The notes beneath the pieces were generated by a model. That model was not told the origin of the DNA and did no database searches. It was given only the letters and a program-made list of their open reading frames with translations. This document shows, in pieces, positions 37,997-46,679 of a stretch of DNA of 46,871 nucleotides. Source of the stretch: Thermoplasmatota archaeon (GTDB taxonomy: Archaea; Thermoplasmatota; E2; UBA202; JdFR-43); the NCBI GenBank assembly GCA_029259055.1, contig JAPDJP010000017.1:1-46871 (forward strand). Reading direction: 5' to 3'. Within the stretch, counting starts at the first letter, position 1. Each line of letters starts with the position of its first letter. Both the position numbers and the translations under genes were made by a program.

Positions 37997-39721
37997 ATGA
38001 AATATCTAGCAATGCTTTCCATCATTTTACTTATTTTTCCATCTGTTTTTGCATGTAAGGATATTATTGTAATGAATAGCGCAACAGAAGGAGAATATAA
38101 CATATTAATGAAGGTTCGTGACCCATCAAGACCCGGTTTACAAGTTTTATTTATGGTAGAAAAAGGCTATAGGTATTCATATCATCACCCTTGGCTTGGT
38201 TATGAAATTCCATATGAAATAAAACATAAACTATTGGGAGTAGCAACTTTAGGAGACACCCCTCCAAATATAATAAAAGCTGGCATGCTTTTAAGTGATG
38301 CTTGTATTGCATATGGGGATGCAGATTGCCCTACGTATTATATAAATCCGTCCCGTTATGCATGGGACGATTTTGATTGGCTTAGATATGCTGCTCAAAA
38401 TGCAAGCAATGAAGATGAAGCAGTGGATTTGCTCGAAGAAGTTGTTAGAATGCACGCTCCTGGAATAGGAGAGAATCTATTTGTTGTAGGAAAAGAAAAA
38501 GCATATGTAATAGAGGCTGATGCTTTTCATTTTGTTAAAGAAGAAGTTAATGATTTTGCAGTCATGTCTAACTATCCAAAAAAGCTTTGGCAAGGGAGGC
38601 TATTCAAAAAATTAATCGCATCAGATTTTGATACACAATACGAAAAAGTCGTTAGAAAATGGCATACCGTAAGGCTTGGAGGAATTTTTGGAATAAGAGT
38701 GCTTAAAATTGGAAATGATTGGATCGTTGTTAAGCAAATACCATCAGGAGAAAAAGTTAAAATTGAGGAGGGAAAAGGAGCAAAAGTTGGTTATTTTTAT
38801 GTAAAACTTCTAGACATTCAAGGTAAAAAGGCTAGAATAAGAATATGTTATGAATACTATGAATGGGAAAGAAAAATTCTTGATATTTTAAAAAGAGGGA
38901 AAGTAAGCATTATTGATTTAATGAATATATCAAGGCTTCATTCTGAGGATTTAGAAGGATTAAGGGGTATGTGTGAAGGAGAAAGTAAAGCGACCATGAT
39001 TTTTAAGATACCAATAAATAACAATTTATGTATGGGGTGGTTCGCCCCCGACCAATGCGCATCTATATTTGTTCCTGTTCATTTATGTGATAAGGATATA
39101 TATGAGCCATATAAAAATGGAAAGGCTGCGGAGATTGCCTTAAATTTACTGAGGAAGTTTGGCAAAATTAATTTTAGCAATGTTGAAAAAGTTTTGGTAA
39201 GAGAAAATGAAAAAATGGAAAATATTGCGATAAAAAATATTGATAAAGCTAGCAGTATTTTAACAATAATAGATATGGAGATGCAAAAACAGGCCTTTCT
39301 TTTTCAGAAATTATGGCTAAATAGTAATGAAGGAGAAAGAAGCATATTAAGCAAGATCTGGAATAATAGTTATTATGATACAATATGTAATATTGAGAAA
39401 AATTTGAAAAGATTTGATAGTTATGGAAAAGAAATATTGGCGGAGATAGCATTGAGTATAGGAAAAGCGAGAACAGAAATTGAGAATATTGTAAATGGTA
39501 GCGATTTATTCAATTCCTATAGGAAAGCAGAAGATTTGATACAGATAGGAGATTATATAGGGGGAGTGAGAATAATAAAAAATATTTTAAAAGAAACAGA
39601 TAAAAATCTTTTTGGGATAGAATATGAAAAAGAGAAGAAAATAGGAGGAGGAACAATTATAACAATTTCTTTTCTTATACTGGTTACAATAGTAATTATT
39701 TTGAAGAGAAAAAGAGGATGA
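37997..39721 (+). CDS. secreted, membrane-anchored Ntn-type hydrolase (peptidase C69/C45-like), probable
   Basis: A 574-aa protein with a signal peptide of 19 residues (MKYLAMLSIILLIFPSVFA) directly followed by Cys20 in CKDIIVMNSATEGEYNILMK. A Cys at the very start of the mature chain, followed by a beta strand and a later VRDPSRPG, is the layout of N-terminal-nucleophile Cys hydrolases such as C69 dipeptidases and C45 acyltransferases; the family match is by pattern and not certain. FVVGKEKAYVIEAD and the NYPKKLWQGRLFKKL region fit that fold. A helical part follows, then a C-terminal membrane helix (TIITISFLILVTIVIIL) with a KRKRG tail, so the enzyme would face outside. The start at 37997 (not the ATG at 37982) gives a regular signal peptide and TATA spacing. 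The substrate may be peptides or amides. Confidence 0.65.
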   Translation: MKYLAMLSIILLIFPSVFACKDIIVMNSATEGEYNILMKVRDPSRPGLQVLFMVEKGYRYSYHHPWLGYEIPYEIKHKLLGVATLGDTPPNIIKAGMLLSDACIAYGDADCPTYYINPSRYAWDDFDWLRYAAQNASNEDEAVDLLEEVVRMHAPGIGENLFVVGKEKAYVIEADAFHFVKEEVNDFAVMSNYPKKLWQGRLFKKLIASDFDTQYEKVVRKWHTVRLGGIFGIRVLKIGNDWIVVKQIPSGEKVKIEEGKGAKVGYFYVKLLDIQGKKARIRICYEYYEWERKILDILKRGKVSIIDLMNISRLHSEDLEGLRGMCEGESKATMIFKIPINNNLCMGWFAPDQCASIFVPVHLCDKDIYEPYKNGKAAEIALNLLRKFGKINFSNVEKVLVRENEKMENIAIKNIDKASSILTIIDMEMQKQAFLFQKLWLNSNEGERSILSKIWNNSYYDTICNIEKNLKRFDSYGKEILAEIALSIGKARTEIENIVNGSDLFNSYRKAEDLIQIGDYIGGVRIIKNILKETDKNLFGIEYEKEKKIGGGTIITISFLILVTIVIILKRKRG

Positions 39722-39840
39722 TTAGAAAAAGATAAATGGGCCAAAAATTATGAAATACTTTTTGTATTTATAACTAAAATTAATTTTCCAACGCAAACCG
39801 CCAATACTTACCAACAATTGCATAATCTTCTTTTCTTTGC

Positions 39841-41019
39841 CTATAAATACTTCCTTGGATCCGCTATTTTTCCTTCTATGGCGCTTGCTGCCACCGTAGC
39901 CGGAGATGCTAAATAAATTTCTGCCTCTTTTGAGCCCATTCTTCCCTTGAAATTTCTATTAGTTGATGTTATCGCAACTTCATTGCTTGCCAAAATTCCT
40001 TCATGCGCTCCCAAACATGGACCGCAACCAGGATTCATAACTACACCTCCAGCTTGAATAAAGATATCAATGAGCCCTTCTTTCAAAGCTTCTCTATAAA
40101 TTTTCATTGAGGCAGGGAAAATGAGAAACCTTACATCATCTGCTATTTTTCTTCCTTCTAAAATTTTCGCAGCTATTCTTAAATCTTCAATGCGCCCATT
40201 TGTGCATGAGCCAAGTACAGCTTGATTTATTTCTTTGCCTTCAACATCTTCAATACTCTTTACGTTGTCAACACTATGAGGACAAGCTATTTGCGGGCTT
40301 AGCTCACTTACATCAAATTCAAATTCTTTTTCATATGGGCCTTCGTTATCTCCTCCAAATAAAGCAGCTTTAGCTCCCATTTCCATTGACATGTTAGCTA
40401 TGGTAATCTTATCTGCTAATGCCATTTCTTCTACAATGCCATAATACTCGCATGCTTTGTAATTTACTCCATCTGCTTTTAACTCGCCAATAATATGCAG
40501 AATTATATCCTTAGCAAAGACTCCTTTAGGCAATTCTCCAGTTATTGTTATTTTATATGTTTCTGGCACCTTAAGCCATATTTTGCCAGTTGCCCACACA
40601 GAAGCCATTTCTGTAGCTCCTATACCAGTAGAAAAAGCTCCTAAAGCTCCATAGCTAGTTGTATGGCTGTCTGTTCCAACAATTAGCATTCCCTTACTTA
40701 CATGTCCTTCTTCTATCATCACTTGATGGCATATTCCGTAGTTTATGTCATAGAAATTTTTTATTTTGTATTTTGAAACAAACTCCCTTATTCTTTTATG
40801 AGCTTCAGCAGTTTTAATTGTATTGGCTGGCACTCTATGATCCAATATTATTACGATTTTATCAGCGATTTTAAGAGGCATTCCTATCTCTTCAAAGTAT
40901 TTTATAACTAATGCTGCATTATCATGACTCATTGCTTTATCAATGCTTGCTTCAACAATATCTCCTGCTTCAGCCTTCATTCCGCTTTTCTCAGATAAAA
41001 TTTTTTCTGCTAATGTCAT
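39841..41019 (-). CDS. aconitase-family large subunit (LeuC/homoaconitase/mesaconase-like)
   Basis: A 392-aa [4Fe-4S] hydro-lyase large subunit. The cluster cysteines are in GSCTNGR and NPGCGPC; other motifs are DHRVPANTIKTAEAH, GTDSHTTSYGALGAFSTGIGA (quoted in part) and ITSTNRNFKGRMGSKEAEIYLASP. Archaeal homologues include isopropylmalate isomerase, homoaconitase and methylmalate/citraconate enzymes; the large subunit alone does not decide. No small subunit (LeuD-like) gene is in the window and the 120-nt gap downstream is too short for one. It overlaps CitF by 4 nt with GGTGA before its ATG, so it is tied to citrate- or citramalate-cleaving chemistry, perhaps as an aconitase or mesaconate/citraconate hydratase. 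It is a little shorter than most family members (about 420 aa). Confidence 0.85.
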   Translation of the reverse strand: MTLAEKILSEKSGMKAEAGDIVEASIDKAMSHDNAALVIKYFEEIGMPLKIADKIVIILDHRVPANTIKTAEAHKRIREFVSKYKIKNFYDINYGICHQVMIEEGHVSKGMLIVGTDSHTTSYGALGAFSTGIGATEMASVWATGKIWLKVPETYKITITGELPKGVFAKDIILHIIGELKADGVNYKACEYYGIVEEMALADKITIANMSMEMGAKAALFGGDNEGPYEKEFEFDVSELSPQIACPHSVDNVKSIEDVEGKEINQAVLGSCTNGRIEDLRIAAKILEGRKIADDVRFLIFPASMKIYREALKEGLIDIFIQAGGVVMNPGCGPCLGAHEGILASNEVAITSTNRNFKGRMGSKEAEIYLASPATVAASAIEGKIADPRKYL

Positions 41020-42548
41020 TCTTTCACCTTCCTTATTACATCTAAAACTGTGCCATCCCTATATTCAACAATAGCAACTATTTCTTTATCAAATTTTGGC
41101 GGTTTCGGTTCGCCAACTAAACTTTTTGCCTTCTTGTACAATTCTTCAATATCGACAATTTCCATTTTTCCTTTTACAGCCTCTATCAAATCCTCTCTTT
41201 CAGGATTTATTGCTATTCCCCTATCTGTAACAACAACATCAACGGTATGGCATGGCGTGGAAACAGTTGTAACTTCTTTCCTTATAACAGGAACTCTTCC
41301 TCTAAGCAAGGGTATAGTAATAATGGTTACATCACTTCCCGCTGCCGCATCTTGGTGGCCGCCTATTCCATGCAAAAGCAAACCATCCGAATGAGTATTG
41401 ACATTAACATTAAATTCCAAATCTACTTCTGTTGCTCCTAAAAAGCATGCATGTTGCCTATTGACAACACATCCACAGCTATGAGGATCGCCAAACATAA
41501 TGTGGCTTACTTCTACATGTCCCTCGTCTTTAGTAAGTGATTCAACAGCCCTTAAATCAAAGCTTTGTCCATCCAGTATTTTTTTAATTGTGCCATCACG
41601 TAACATATCAACAACAAATCCAGTTATTCCCCCCATAACAAAATCTCCAACAATTCCATTCTTTTTCATGTATTCATGCAAAAATTTTGTTACCGCCAGA
41701 CTTATTCCTCCCGCCCCAGCTTGGAAGGAAAAGCCATCTTTTATTATACCAGCTGTTGCTAAAAATTTGACCACATTTTTTGCTATGTTAAGGCGGGCGG
41801 GACTCCTTGTTATTCTCATTGTTCCTGTTTGAATGCCAGATGGGTCGCCAATACTTTCTACTTCAACAACATAATCAACATAAATTTGAGGAATTGAAAT
41901 AGGAGTAACTGGATATGGTTGCAAATTATCTGTTATTACAATAACATTATCAGCATGCATTGCGTCTGCATATGCAAATCCCATTGCTCCAAAAGCTGAT
42001 TTGCCAAGCATTCCATTACAATTTCCATATTCATCTGCCATGGAAGCAGCAATAAAAGCAACATCAATATGTAAATCCCCGCTTCTTACTGCCCTAGCCC
42101 TCCCCCCATGGCTACGTAACACTACAGGCTCTTTTAGGCCATGTCTCGAAACATACTCCCCCAATGGTCCGTTCAAGCTTCCTTCTATAGCTGTTATTAC
42201 CCCATTTTTTATATGCTCTATGAGTTTTTCATGAACTGGAAATAAAGCTGTAGGAGCAAGCTTTATATCCTTTATTCCCATTTTTGCAATCGTATCCACG
42301 ACCATATTTACAACATAGTCTCCATTACGCAGATGATGATGAAAAGAAACGGTCATTCCATTTTCCAGTCCTGCTTTTTTTATTGCCTCTTTTATTGAAG
42401 AAAGTAGTTTCGTCTCTCCTGGAAAAACTGCTTTTAATGGTGGAGGATGCAACCTGCCTTTTGGCCTAAAAGAAAAAGGACCATTATATGGCTTTAATTT
42501 TCTCCCATTTAATTCTTCCGGAATTTCTCTTCCAACTGCATTTAACAT
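41016..42548 (-). CDS. citF: citrate (or citramalate) lyase alpha subunit, CoA/ACP transferase
   Basis: CitF swaps the acyl group of the carrier for citrate, releasing acetate. The 510-aa protein is full length, with the CitF marks MLNAVGREIPEELNGRKLKPY, TVSFHHHLRNGDYVVNMV, SHGGRARAVRSGDLHIDVAF, FQAGAGGISLAVTKFL, FGDPHSCGCVVNRQ and GIGGHQDAAAGSD. The same family includes the alpha subunit of citramalate lyase, and the sequence cannot tell the two apart. It is the first gene of an operon with the aconitase-family subunit (4-nt overlap). The partner beta and carrier domains are fused in the gene at 44596-45720, 2 kb away on the same strand with two plus-strand genes between. No citC, citG or citX is near. 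Confidence 0.93.
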   Translation of the reverse strand: MLNAVGREIPEELNGRKLKPYNGPFSFRPKGRLHPPPLKAVFPGETKLLSSIKEAIKKAGLENGMTVSFHHHLRNGDYVVNMVVDTIAKMGIKDIKLAPTALFPVHEKLIEHIKNGVITAIEGSLNGPLGEYVSRHGLKEPVVLRSHGGRARAVRSGDLHIDVAFIAASMADEYGNCNGMLGKSAFGAMGFAYADAMHADNVIVITDNLQPYPVTPISIPQIYVDYVVEVESIGDPSGIQTGTMRITRSPARLNIAKNVVKFLATAGIIKDGFSFQAGAGGISLAVTKFLHEYMKKNGIVGDFVMGGITGFVVDMLRDGTIKKILDGQSFDLRAVESLTKDEGHVEVSHIMFGDPHSCGCVVNRQHACFLGATEVDLEFNVNVNTHSDGLLLHGIGGHQDAAAGSDVTIITIPLLRGRVPVIRKEVTTVSTPCHTVDVVVTDRGIAINPEREDLIEAVKGKMEIVDIEELYKKAKSLVGEPKPPKFDKEIVAIVEYRDGTVLDVIRKVKE

Positions 42549-42565
42549 GGTATGAAATATATATG

Positions 42566-42579
42566 CATTTTATAAGGAT
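42566..42579 (-). promoter_or_regulatory. TATA box for the citF operon
   Basis: ATCCTTATAAAATG on the minus strand is centred about 24 nt before the ATG at 42548, a leaderless layout. Confidence 0.6.
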
Positions 42580-42720
42580 ATTGGCTTTTAGATAAACAAA
42601 ATTTTAGCAATCTCAGGCTTAACCCCTATCTGCAACTATTGCTTGGAAAAGGAGTACCAAATAAATCAAAAATTTTACTCACTTCATGTTTGTATAATCT
42701 CATTAAATTGTTGTAATAAA

Positions 42721-42729
42721 GATTATATC
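42721..42729 (+). promoter_or_regulatory. TATA box for the SDR gene
   Basis: GATTATATC is centred 25 nt before the ATG at 42750. The rest of the 42549-42749 gap shows no gene. Confidence 0.5.
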
Positions 42730-42749
42730 AATAAAAATTTTTTATTAAT

Positions 42750-43463
42750 ATGCTTGCTGTAGTAACAGGAGGAGATAGAGGTATTGGAAAAGCAATAGCA
42801 AAAATGTTGGTCATGGATGGATATAAAGTAGTTTTTACATATAAACAAAATGAAGAAAAAGCAAAAGAAACATTTAAAGAGTTGAAAAATTATGGTGATG
42901 TAGAATTTTATAAGCTCGATGTAACCGACTGGTTACAAATAAGCAAATTTTTTGATAATATCGGGGAGAAATATAAGGCAATAAAAGTACTGGTTAATAA
43001 TGCTGGGGTAATAGGAAAGGAAAGCACAATTAGTAAAATAACAATTGATGACTGGAAAAATGTTATTGATGTAAATTTAACCGGAGCATTTTATTGTTGT
43101 AAATTTGCAATACCTTATTTAATAAAAGGAAAAGGATGCATCATAAATATAAGTTCAATAGCTGGAAAAATGGGGGGAACCGTTGGTTGCCATTATGCTG
43201 CCAGCAAGGCTGGGATTATAGGCTTAACATTTGCTTTAGCAAGTGAACTTGCTCCATATGGAATAAGAGTAAATGCTGTTGCCCCTGGTCCAGTTGATAC
43301 AGATTTACTTAGTCCAGAAATAAAGGAAAAATTGAAAGAACTCTGCCCATTAAAAAGAATTGCTAAGCCTGAAGAAATAGCTCATGCTGTAAAGTTTTTA
43401 ATAGAAAATGAATATGTTACTGGAGAAGTTATTGATGTAAATGGAGGTAGATATATGGACTAG
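42750..43463 (+). CDS. short-chain dehydrogenase/reductase (FabG-like)
   Basis: An NAD(P)-dependent oxidoreductase of 237 residues with the classic SDR marks: GGDRGIGKAIA (cofactor loop), NNAGVIGKES, the catalytic Ser in NISSIAGKMGG, the YxxxK pair in HYAASKAG and a C-terminal EYVTGEVIDVNGGRYMD. Asn in VIDVNLTGAFY completes the tetrad. It looks like 3-oxoacyl reductase or glucose dehydrogenase type; the substrate cannot be inferred. It is a single gene, with a TATA box 25 nt before the ATG. It lies between the two halves of the citrate-lyase-like module but on the opposite strand. Confidence 0.92.
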   Translation: MLAVVTGGDRGIGKAIAKMLVMDGYKVVFTYKQNEEKAKETFKELKNYGDVEFYKLDVTDWLQISKFFDNIGEKYKAIKVLVNNAGVIGKESTISKITIDDWKNVIDVNLTGAFYCCKFAIPYLIKGKGCIINISSIAGKMGGTVGCHYAASKAGIIGLTFALASELAPYGIRVNAVAPGPVDTDLLSPEIKEKLKELCPLKRIAKPEEIAHAVKFLIENEYVTGEVIDVNGGRYMD

Positions 43464-43502
43464 AAGGGCGATAAAATTAAAAAATTTTTTTATTATACCA
43501 GT

Positions 43503-44591
43503 ATGAAGAGGCTAATTATCGTTATGTTGGCTATTGTGTTTCTGAATACAATAATTCTATCTGCAGATGTTCCAGTATGGGCTCCAGAAGATAAATGGTA
43601 TTATGAAATGAAGATAACGGTGGAAGGAGAGAAAATGGATGGAGAATGGCTTGTCGAAAATGCTACATCAGAAATAATAAAAGTAGAAGAAAATTGGTAT
43701 GTTGTGAGAGTTTATGGAAATTTAACAGGAAATATTACTTTGCATGTTGATTCAAGCCAGCAGACAGATAAAAAACCTTTAGATTTAATTGCTGCTGTAA
43801 CAGGAAAGTATAATGCGATAAATTATGTGAGAAAAAGCGATTTGGCAACAATAAATAGTAGCATACTCATTAATGGAACAATTGCATCTGTTAAAATTTT
43901 ACCATTCTACATAAAAATACATATCAATTATGAGCCTCCATATTCAACTTTAAATTTCCCATTAGAAGTTGGTAAGGAGTGGGAGGTAACAACAAATGTT
44001 TCTGCTAAAGGAGAAATATATGTAAAAGAATGGGCAGATCCTCCAAAGGAAATAGATAAATGGAATATAACAACTGAAAGATTTAAATGCATTGAAAAGA
44101 AAAAGATAAAAGTAAAGGCTGGAGAATTTGAAGCTTATCATGTTGTAAATGAAGGGATAGATATATGGTATGCTGAAGAGGTAACAAATGTTATAAAAAG
44201 TAGCGCAAAACAAATTTCAATAAAGAATTATACTTTTAATGTTGAAATGGAATTGAAGGGCTTTGACATTAAATTGCCACCATCAATAGAGATTATTAAA
44301 CCAAGAAGTGGTTATTTATATTTATTTGATAGGGAAATTATGGAATTAGGAAACAATAAAACAATTATCATAGGAAAAATAACAGTAGAAACAAGTGTTC
44401 AAAATGAAAGTATGATGGATAGAGTTGATTTTTATTTCAATGAAGAGCTCTGCTATTCAGATAATAGCATGCCATATGAATGGGTATGCAGGAAGCACCA
44501 CATAGGAAATGCAGAAATAAAATGCATTGCATATGATGTATATGGAAAATATGGAGAGGATGAAATGAGTATCTTATTCATTCACCCATAA
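43503..44591 (+). CDS. secreted protein with C-terminal Ig-like module, unknown function
   Basis: A 362-aa exported protein: signal peptide (about 1-21, LIIVMLAIVFLNTIILSA), then a beta-rich domain (about 22-255) starting VPVWAPEDKWYYEMKITVEG with several possible N-glycosylation sites (NATS, NLTG, NITL), and a C-terminal Ig-like module (about 260-362, PSIEIIKPRSGYLYLFDRE, then DRVDFYFNEELCYSDNSMPY). The same module ends the M28 peptidase and is left in the pseudogene at 46.2-46.7 kb. The N-terminal domain resembles lipoprotein-type domains common in such archaea, but I do not recognise a named family. There is no membrane anchor. It converges with the CitD-CitE gene 4 nt away. Confidence 0.8.
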   Translation: MKRLIIVMLAIVFLNTIILSADVPVWAPEDKWYYEMKITVEGEKMDGEWLVENATSEIIKVEENWYVVRVYGNLTGNITLHVDSSQQTDKKPLDLIAAVTGKYNAINYVRKSDLATINSSILINGTIASVKILPFYIKIHINYEPPYSTLNFPLEVGKEWEVTTNVSAKGEIYVKEWADPPKEIDKWNITTERFKCIEKKKIKVKAGEFEAYHVVNEGIDIWYAEEVTNVIKSSAKQISIKNYTFNVEMELKGFDIKLPPSIEIIKPRSGYLYLFDREIMELGNNKTIIIGKITVETSVQNESMMDRVDFYFNEELCYSDNSMPYEWVCRKHHIGNAEIKCIAYDVYGKYGEDEMSILFIHP

Positions 44592-44595
44592 ATCA

Positions 44596-45720
44596 TTAAG
44601 AACCTTCAGCCAGCTTAATTGTTCTTCTTGCTTTTCTTTCTACAGGTAAATCGATCATCCTCCCATTTAAGGTAGCTACACCTCTCCCTTTTTTCTTTGC
44701 CTCTTCTATTGCTTCCAGTATTTTTCTTGCTTCTTTTATTTCTTCTTCTGTTGGTGAAAAACATTCATGAATTATTTCGATTTGACCTGGATGAATAGCC
44801 CCCTTACCATCAAAGCCCATTTCAACGATTCTCCTTGTTTCCTCTCTTAATCCATCCTCATCTTCAATATTTGGATAAACGGTATCCAAAGCTTGTATTC
44901 CTGCAGATTTTGCAGATATTAAGATTTCGAATCTGGGATAAATTAAGTTTTCCCAGTTTCTTTTTCCTCCAACATCTCTTGTATAATCTTCTGCTCCGAA
45001 AGCAATGGCGACAAGCTTATCACTTGCTTTAGCAATTTCCCTTGCATTTGCTATTCCTTTCGCTGTTTCTATTATTGGCATTAGATGACAATCTAAATTA
45101 ACTTCTTCTAGAATTTTTTCAATAACTTTTATATCTTCAACGCTCTCCACTTTTGGAATACAAATTCCGTGAGGGCTACCATATGATATTAAATTTATAT
45201 CATCTCTTGCCATCTCTTTATTTATTCTAACCCATATTTCCGCTTTGCCAAAATCCATTTCCTTTAAAGCATTTTTTACTAGATAACGAGCATCTTGCTT
45301 ATGTTCCATTATAACAGAATCTTCTAAATCTAAAATTGTGCAATCGCAACCATAAACAGCTACACTATTGATAAAGCGGGGATTATTTCCAGGAACGTAT
45401 AATCTACTTCTTCTTAACCTATCTTTAGAGGTTTTCCCCCTCCTAATTTTTTTATCTGGTAAATCAACGCCTAAAGCTTTTGCTATCGCTGATTCTAAAC
45501 GCGAGATTATTACATAATCTATTGCCCCAAATTCTTCTATTTCAACATCCGCCTGTACATCTAATTCTTCCATTCTTTTTCTGACGATTTCTTCAATATG
45601 TTCTTCAAATAAACCTTTTGTTTTACTCTTTATAAGAATATTCCCTTCTCCTTCCTTAACCTTTACCAAACAATCTCTCTCATTTGTTGTTCCAGCAAAA
45701 TATTCCCCAACGATTTTCAT
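44596..45720 (-). CDS. fused citrate lyase acyl-carrier (CitD) and beta subunit (CitE), carrier serine missing
   Basis: A 374-aa fusion. Residues 1-88 match CitD, the acyl-carrier subunit (AGT near residue 10, then the late EEFGAIDYVIISRLESAIA), and residues ~100-374 match CitE, the citryl/citramalyl lyase (RSRLYVPGNNPRFI, ILDLEDSV, WVRINKE, PIIETAKGIANAREIA, FGAEDYTRDVGG, GFDGKGAIHPGQIE). In Klebsiella CitD, Ser14 in AGTLESSD carries the phosphoribosyl-dephospho-CoA arm. Here the equivalent residue, also number 14, is Glu in AGTTNERD. The carrier arm therefore cannot be attached as known, and the enzyme may use free CoA esters. It overlaps the HD gene by 4 nt with GGGGAGG before the ATG. CitF is 3 kb upstream by coordinate on the same strand's neighbouring unit. 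Confidence 0.88.
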   Translation of the reverse strand: MKIVGEYFAGTTNERDCLVKVKEGEGNILIKSKTKGLFEEHIEEIVRKRMEELDVQADVEIEEFGAIDYVIISRLESAIAKALGVDLPDKKIRRGKTSKDRLRRSRLYVPGNNPRFINSVAVYGCDCTILDLEDSVIMEHKQDARYLVKNALKEMDFGKAEIWVRINKEMARDDINLISYGSPHGICIPKVESVEDIKVIEKILEEVNLDCHLMPIIETAKGIANAREIAKASDKLVAIAFGAEDYTRDVGGKRNWENLIYPRFEILISAKSAGIQALDTVYPNIEDEDGLREETRRIVEMGFDGKGAIHPGQIEIIHECFSPTEEEIKEARKILEAIEEAKKKGRGVATLNGRMIDLPVERKARRTIKLAEGS

Positions 45721-46229
45721 TTTCCTCCCCTCGCTATTTCAAAGTCAATAAAATCACAGTGATGAATAATAATAGCCTCATTGCATCTTTCAACAAATTC
45801 TCCCTCCTTTGAATGAGAAGCGATTATATTCACGATTCTTTTATCGAGTCCTACTTCCATGGCGATGCCCGCTCCTATAACTGGATGGCGTACATATTTA
45901 CCCAATTTGGATTTTACAATTTTCCCGTTTTCCTCCTCATACTCCAATAGTTTGCCCACATCATGCAGGAAGGCACCAGCCAACAAGATATCCATATCCA
46001 CATCTTTCCTTATTTTCCCTATATTATATGCCATCTCAGCAACATTATTGACATGTTTAACGTATGAATAAGCATTGGGAAGAAGCAAAGTAAACGGAAT
46101 ATCTTTTAATTTTTCTATTTTTCCCCATCCTCCTCTTTGAATGGCGATTTCATAACATCTTTTTACCTTCTCTCTAACTTCATCATTTTTTATTTCTTTC
46201 AATAGAGGAAATAATCTTTCTAAATCCAT
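45717..46229 (-). CDS. HD-domain metal-dependent phosphohydrolase (TIGR00295-like)
   Basis: A 170-aa HD-superfamily protein with the metal-binding set visible: H in YVKHVNNVAEMA, HD in AFLHDVGKLLEYEEE, H in YVRHPVIGAGIAME and H in IIASHSKEGEF. Archaeal members like this are uncharacterised; HD proteins usually cleave phosphomono- or diesters such as nucleotides. It is the first gene of a two-gene unit and overlaps the CitD-CitE start by 4 nt, which suggests a role tied to that enzyme, perhaps on CoA-related nucleotides (inference). A strong TATA box lies 25 nt before the ATG. Confidence 0.82.
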   Translation of the reverse strand: MDLERLFPLLKEIKNDEVREKVKRCYEIAIQRGGWGKIEKLKDIPFTLLLPNAYSYVKHVNNVAEMAYNIGKIRKDVDMDILLAGAFLHDVGKLLEYEEENGKIVKSKLGKYVRHPVIGAGIAMEVGLDKRIVNIIASHSKEGEFVERCNEAIIIHHCDFIDFEIARGGK

Positions 46230-46244
46230 TAAGAGGAATATATG

Positions 46245-46679
46245 TTATGTTTTTATAAATTTTGAGATTGCCAGGCATCTCCTAAAATATGGGGCAAAAA
46301 TCCATGCATCTATTGTTTTTATCGCTTTGTTTCCCGCTTTATCATAAGCGATTACTTTTATTTCCTTCCTTCCTATTCCTTTAATTTTATACTCTCCATT
46401 AAACGATGTCTCTTTTTCATCAATTACCATGCTTTCATCTACACCAGAAACTTCATCTAAAATTTCTGCTTTTAATGTTACATATCCTATTATAATTGTT
46501 TTCTTTAATGGCAAAATTTCCTTATCAAAAATATACAGTGCTTTTACTGGCTTTTCTATTCTTATTATTGGAGGAGATTTATCAATTTTTATTATTTTGG
46601 TTTTTATATCTTCCTTTATTCCATTGTTTATGCTATAATATTCCAGCTTATTTATTCCTTCATTGCATATAACAAATTA
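46245..46679 (-). pseudogene. remnant of a secreted Ig/OmpL47-like domain protein
   Basis: The minus-strand frame reads without ATG from a stop at about 46680 to a stop at 46245. It encodes EGINKLEYYSINNGIKED, KIDKSPPIIRIEKP and then an Ig-like module ending VIAYDKAGNKAIKT, matching the tail domains of large secreted proteins and the modules at 29830-31017 and 43503-44591. Just upstream another frame gives IFYYRIDEGNNLLYA, the normal start of the same repeat, so a frameshift broke the gene. No signal peptide or start remains. Only the C-terminal ~140 codons of a larger gene are left. A short expressed form from TTG at 46514 cannot be excluded but is unlikely. Confidence 0.65.
46250..46259 (-). 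promoter_or_regulatory. TATA box for the HD/CitD-CitE operon
   Basis: ATTTATAAAA on the minus strand is centred 25 nt before the ATG at 46229. It lies in the last codons of the pseudogene. Confidence 0.65.

Noticed and set aside
42597-42752. Open stretch of about 50 codons with several cysteines in the gap before the SDR gene
   Set aside because: It has no start codon, no ribosome binding site and no recognisable family; it overlaps the SDR promoter.
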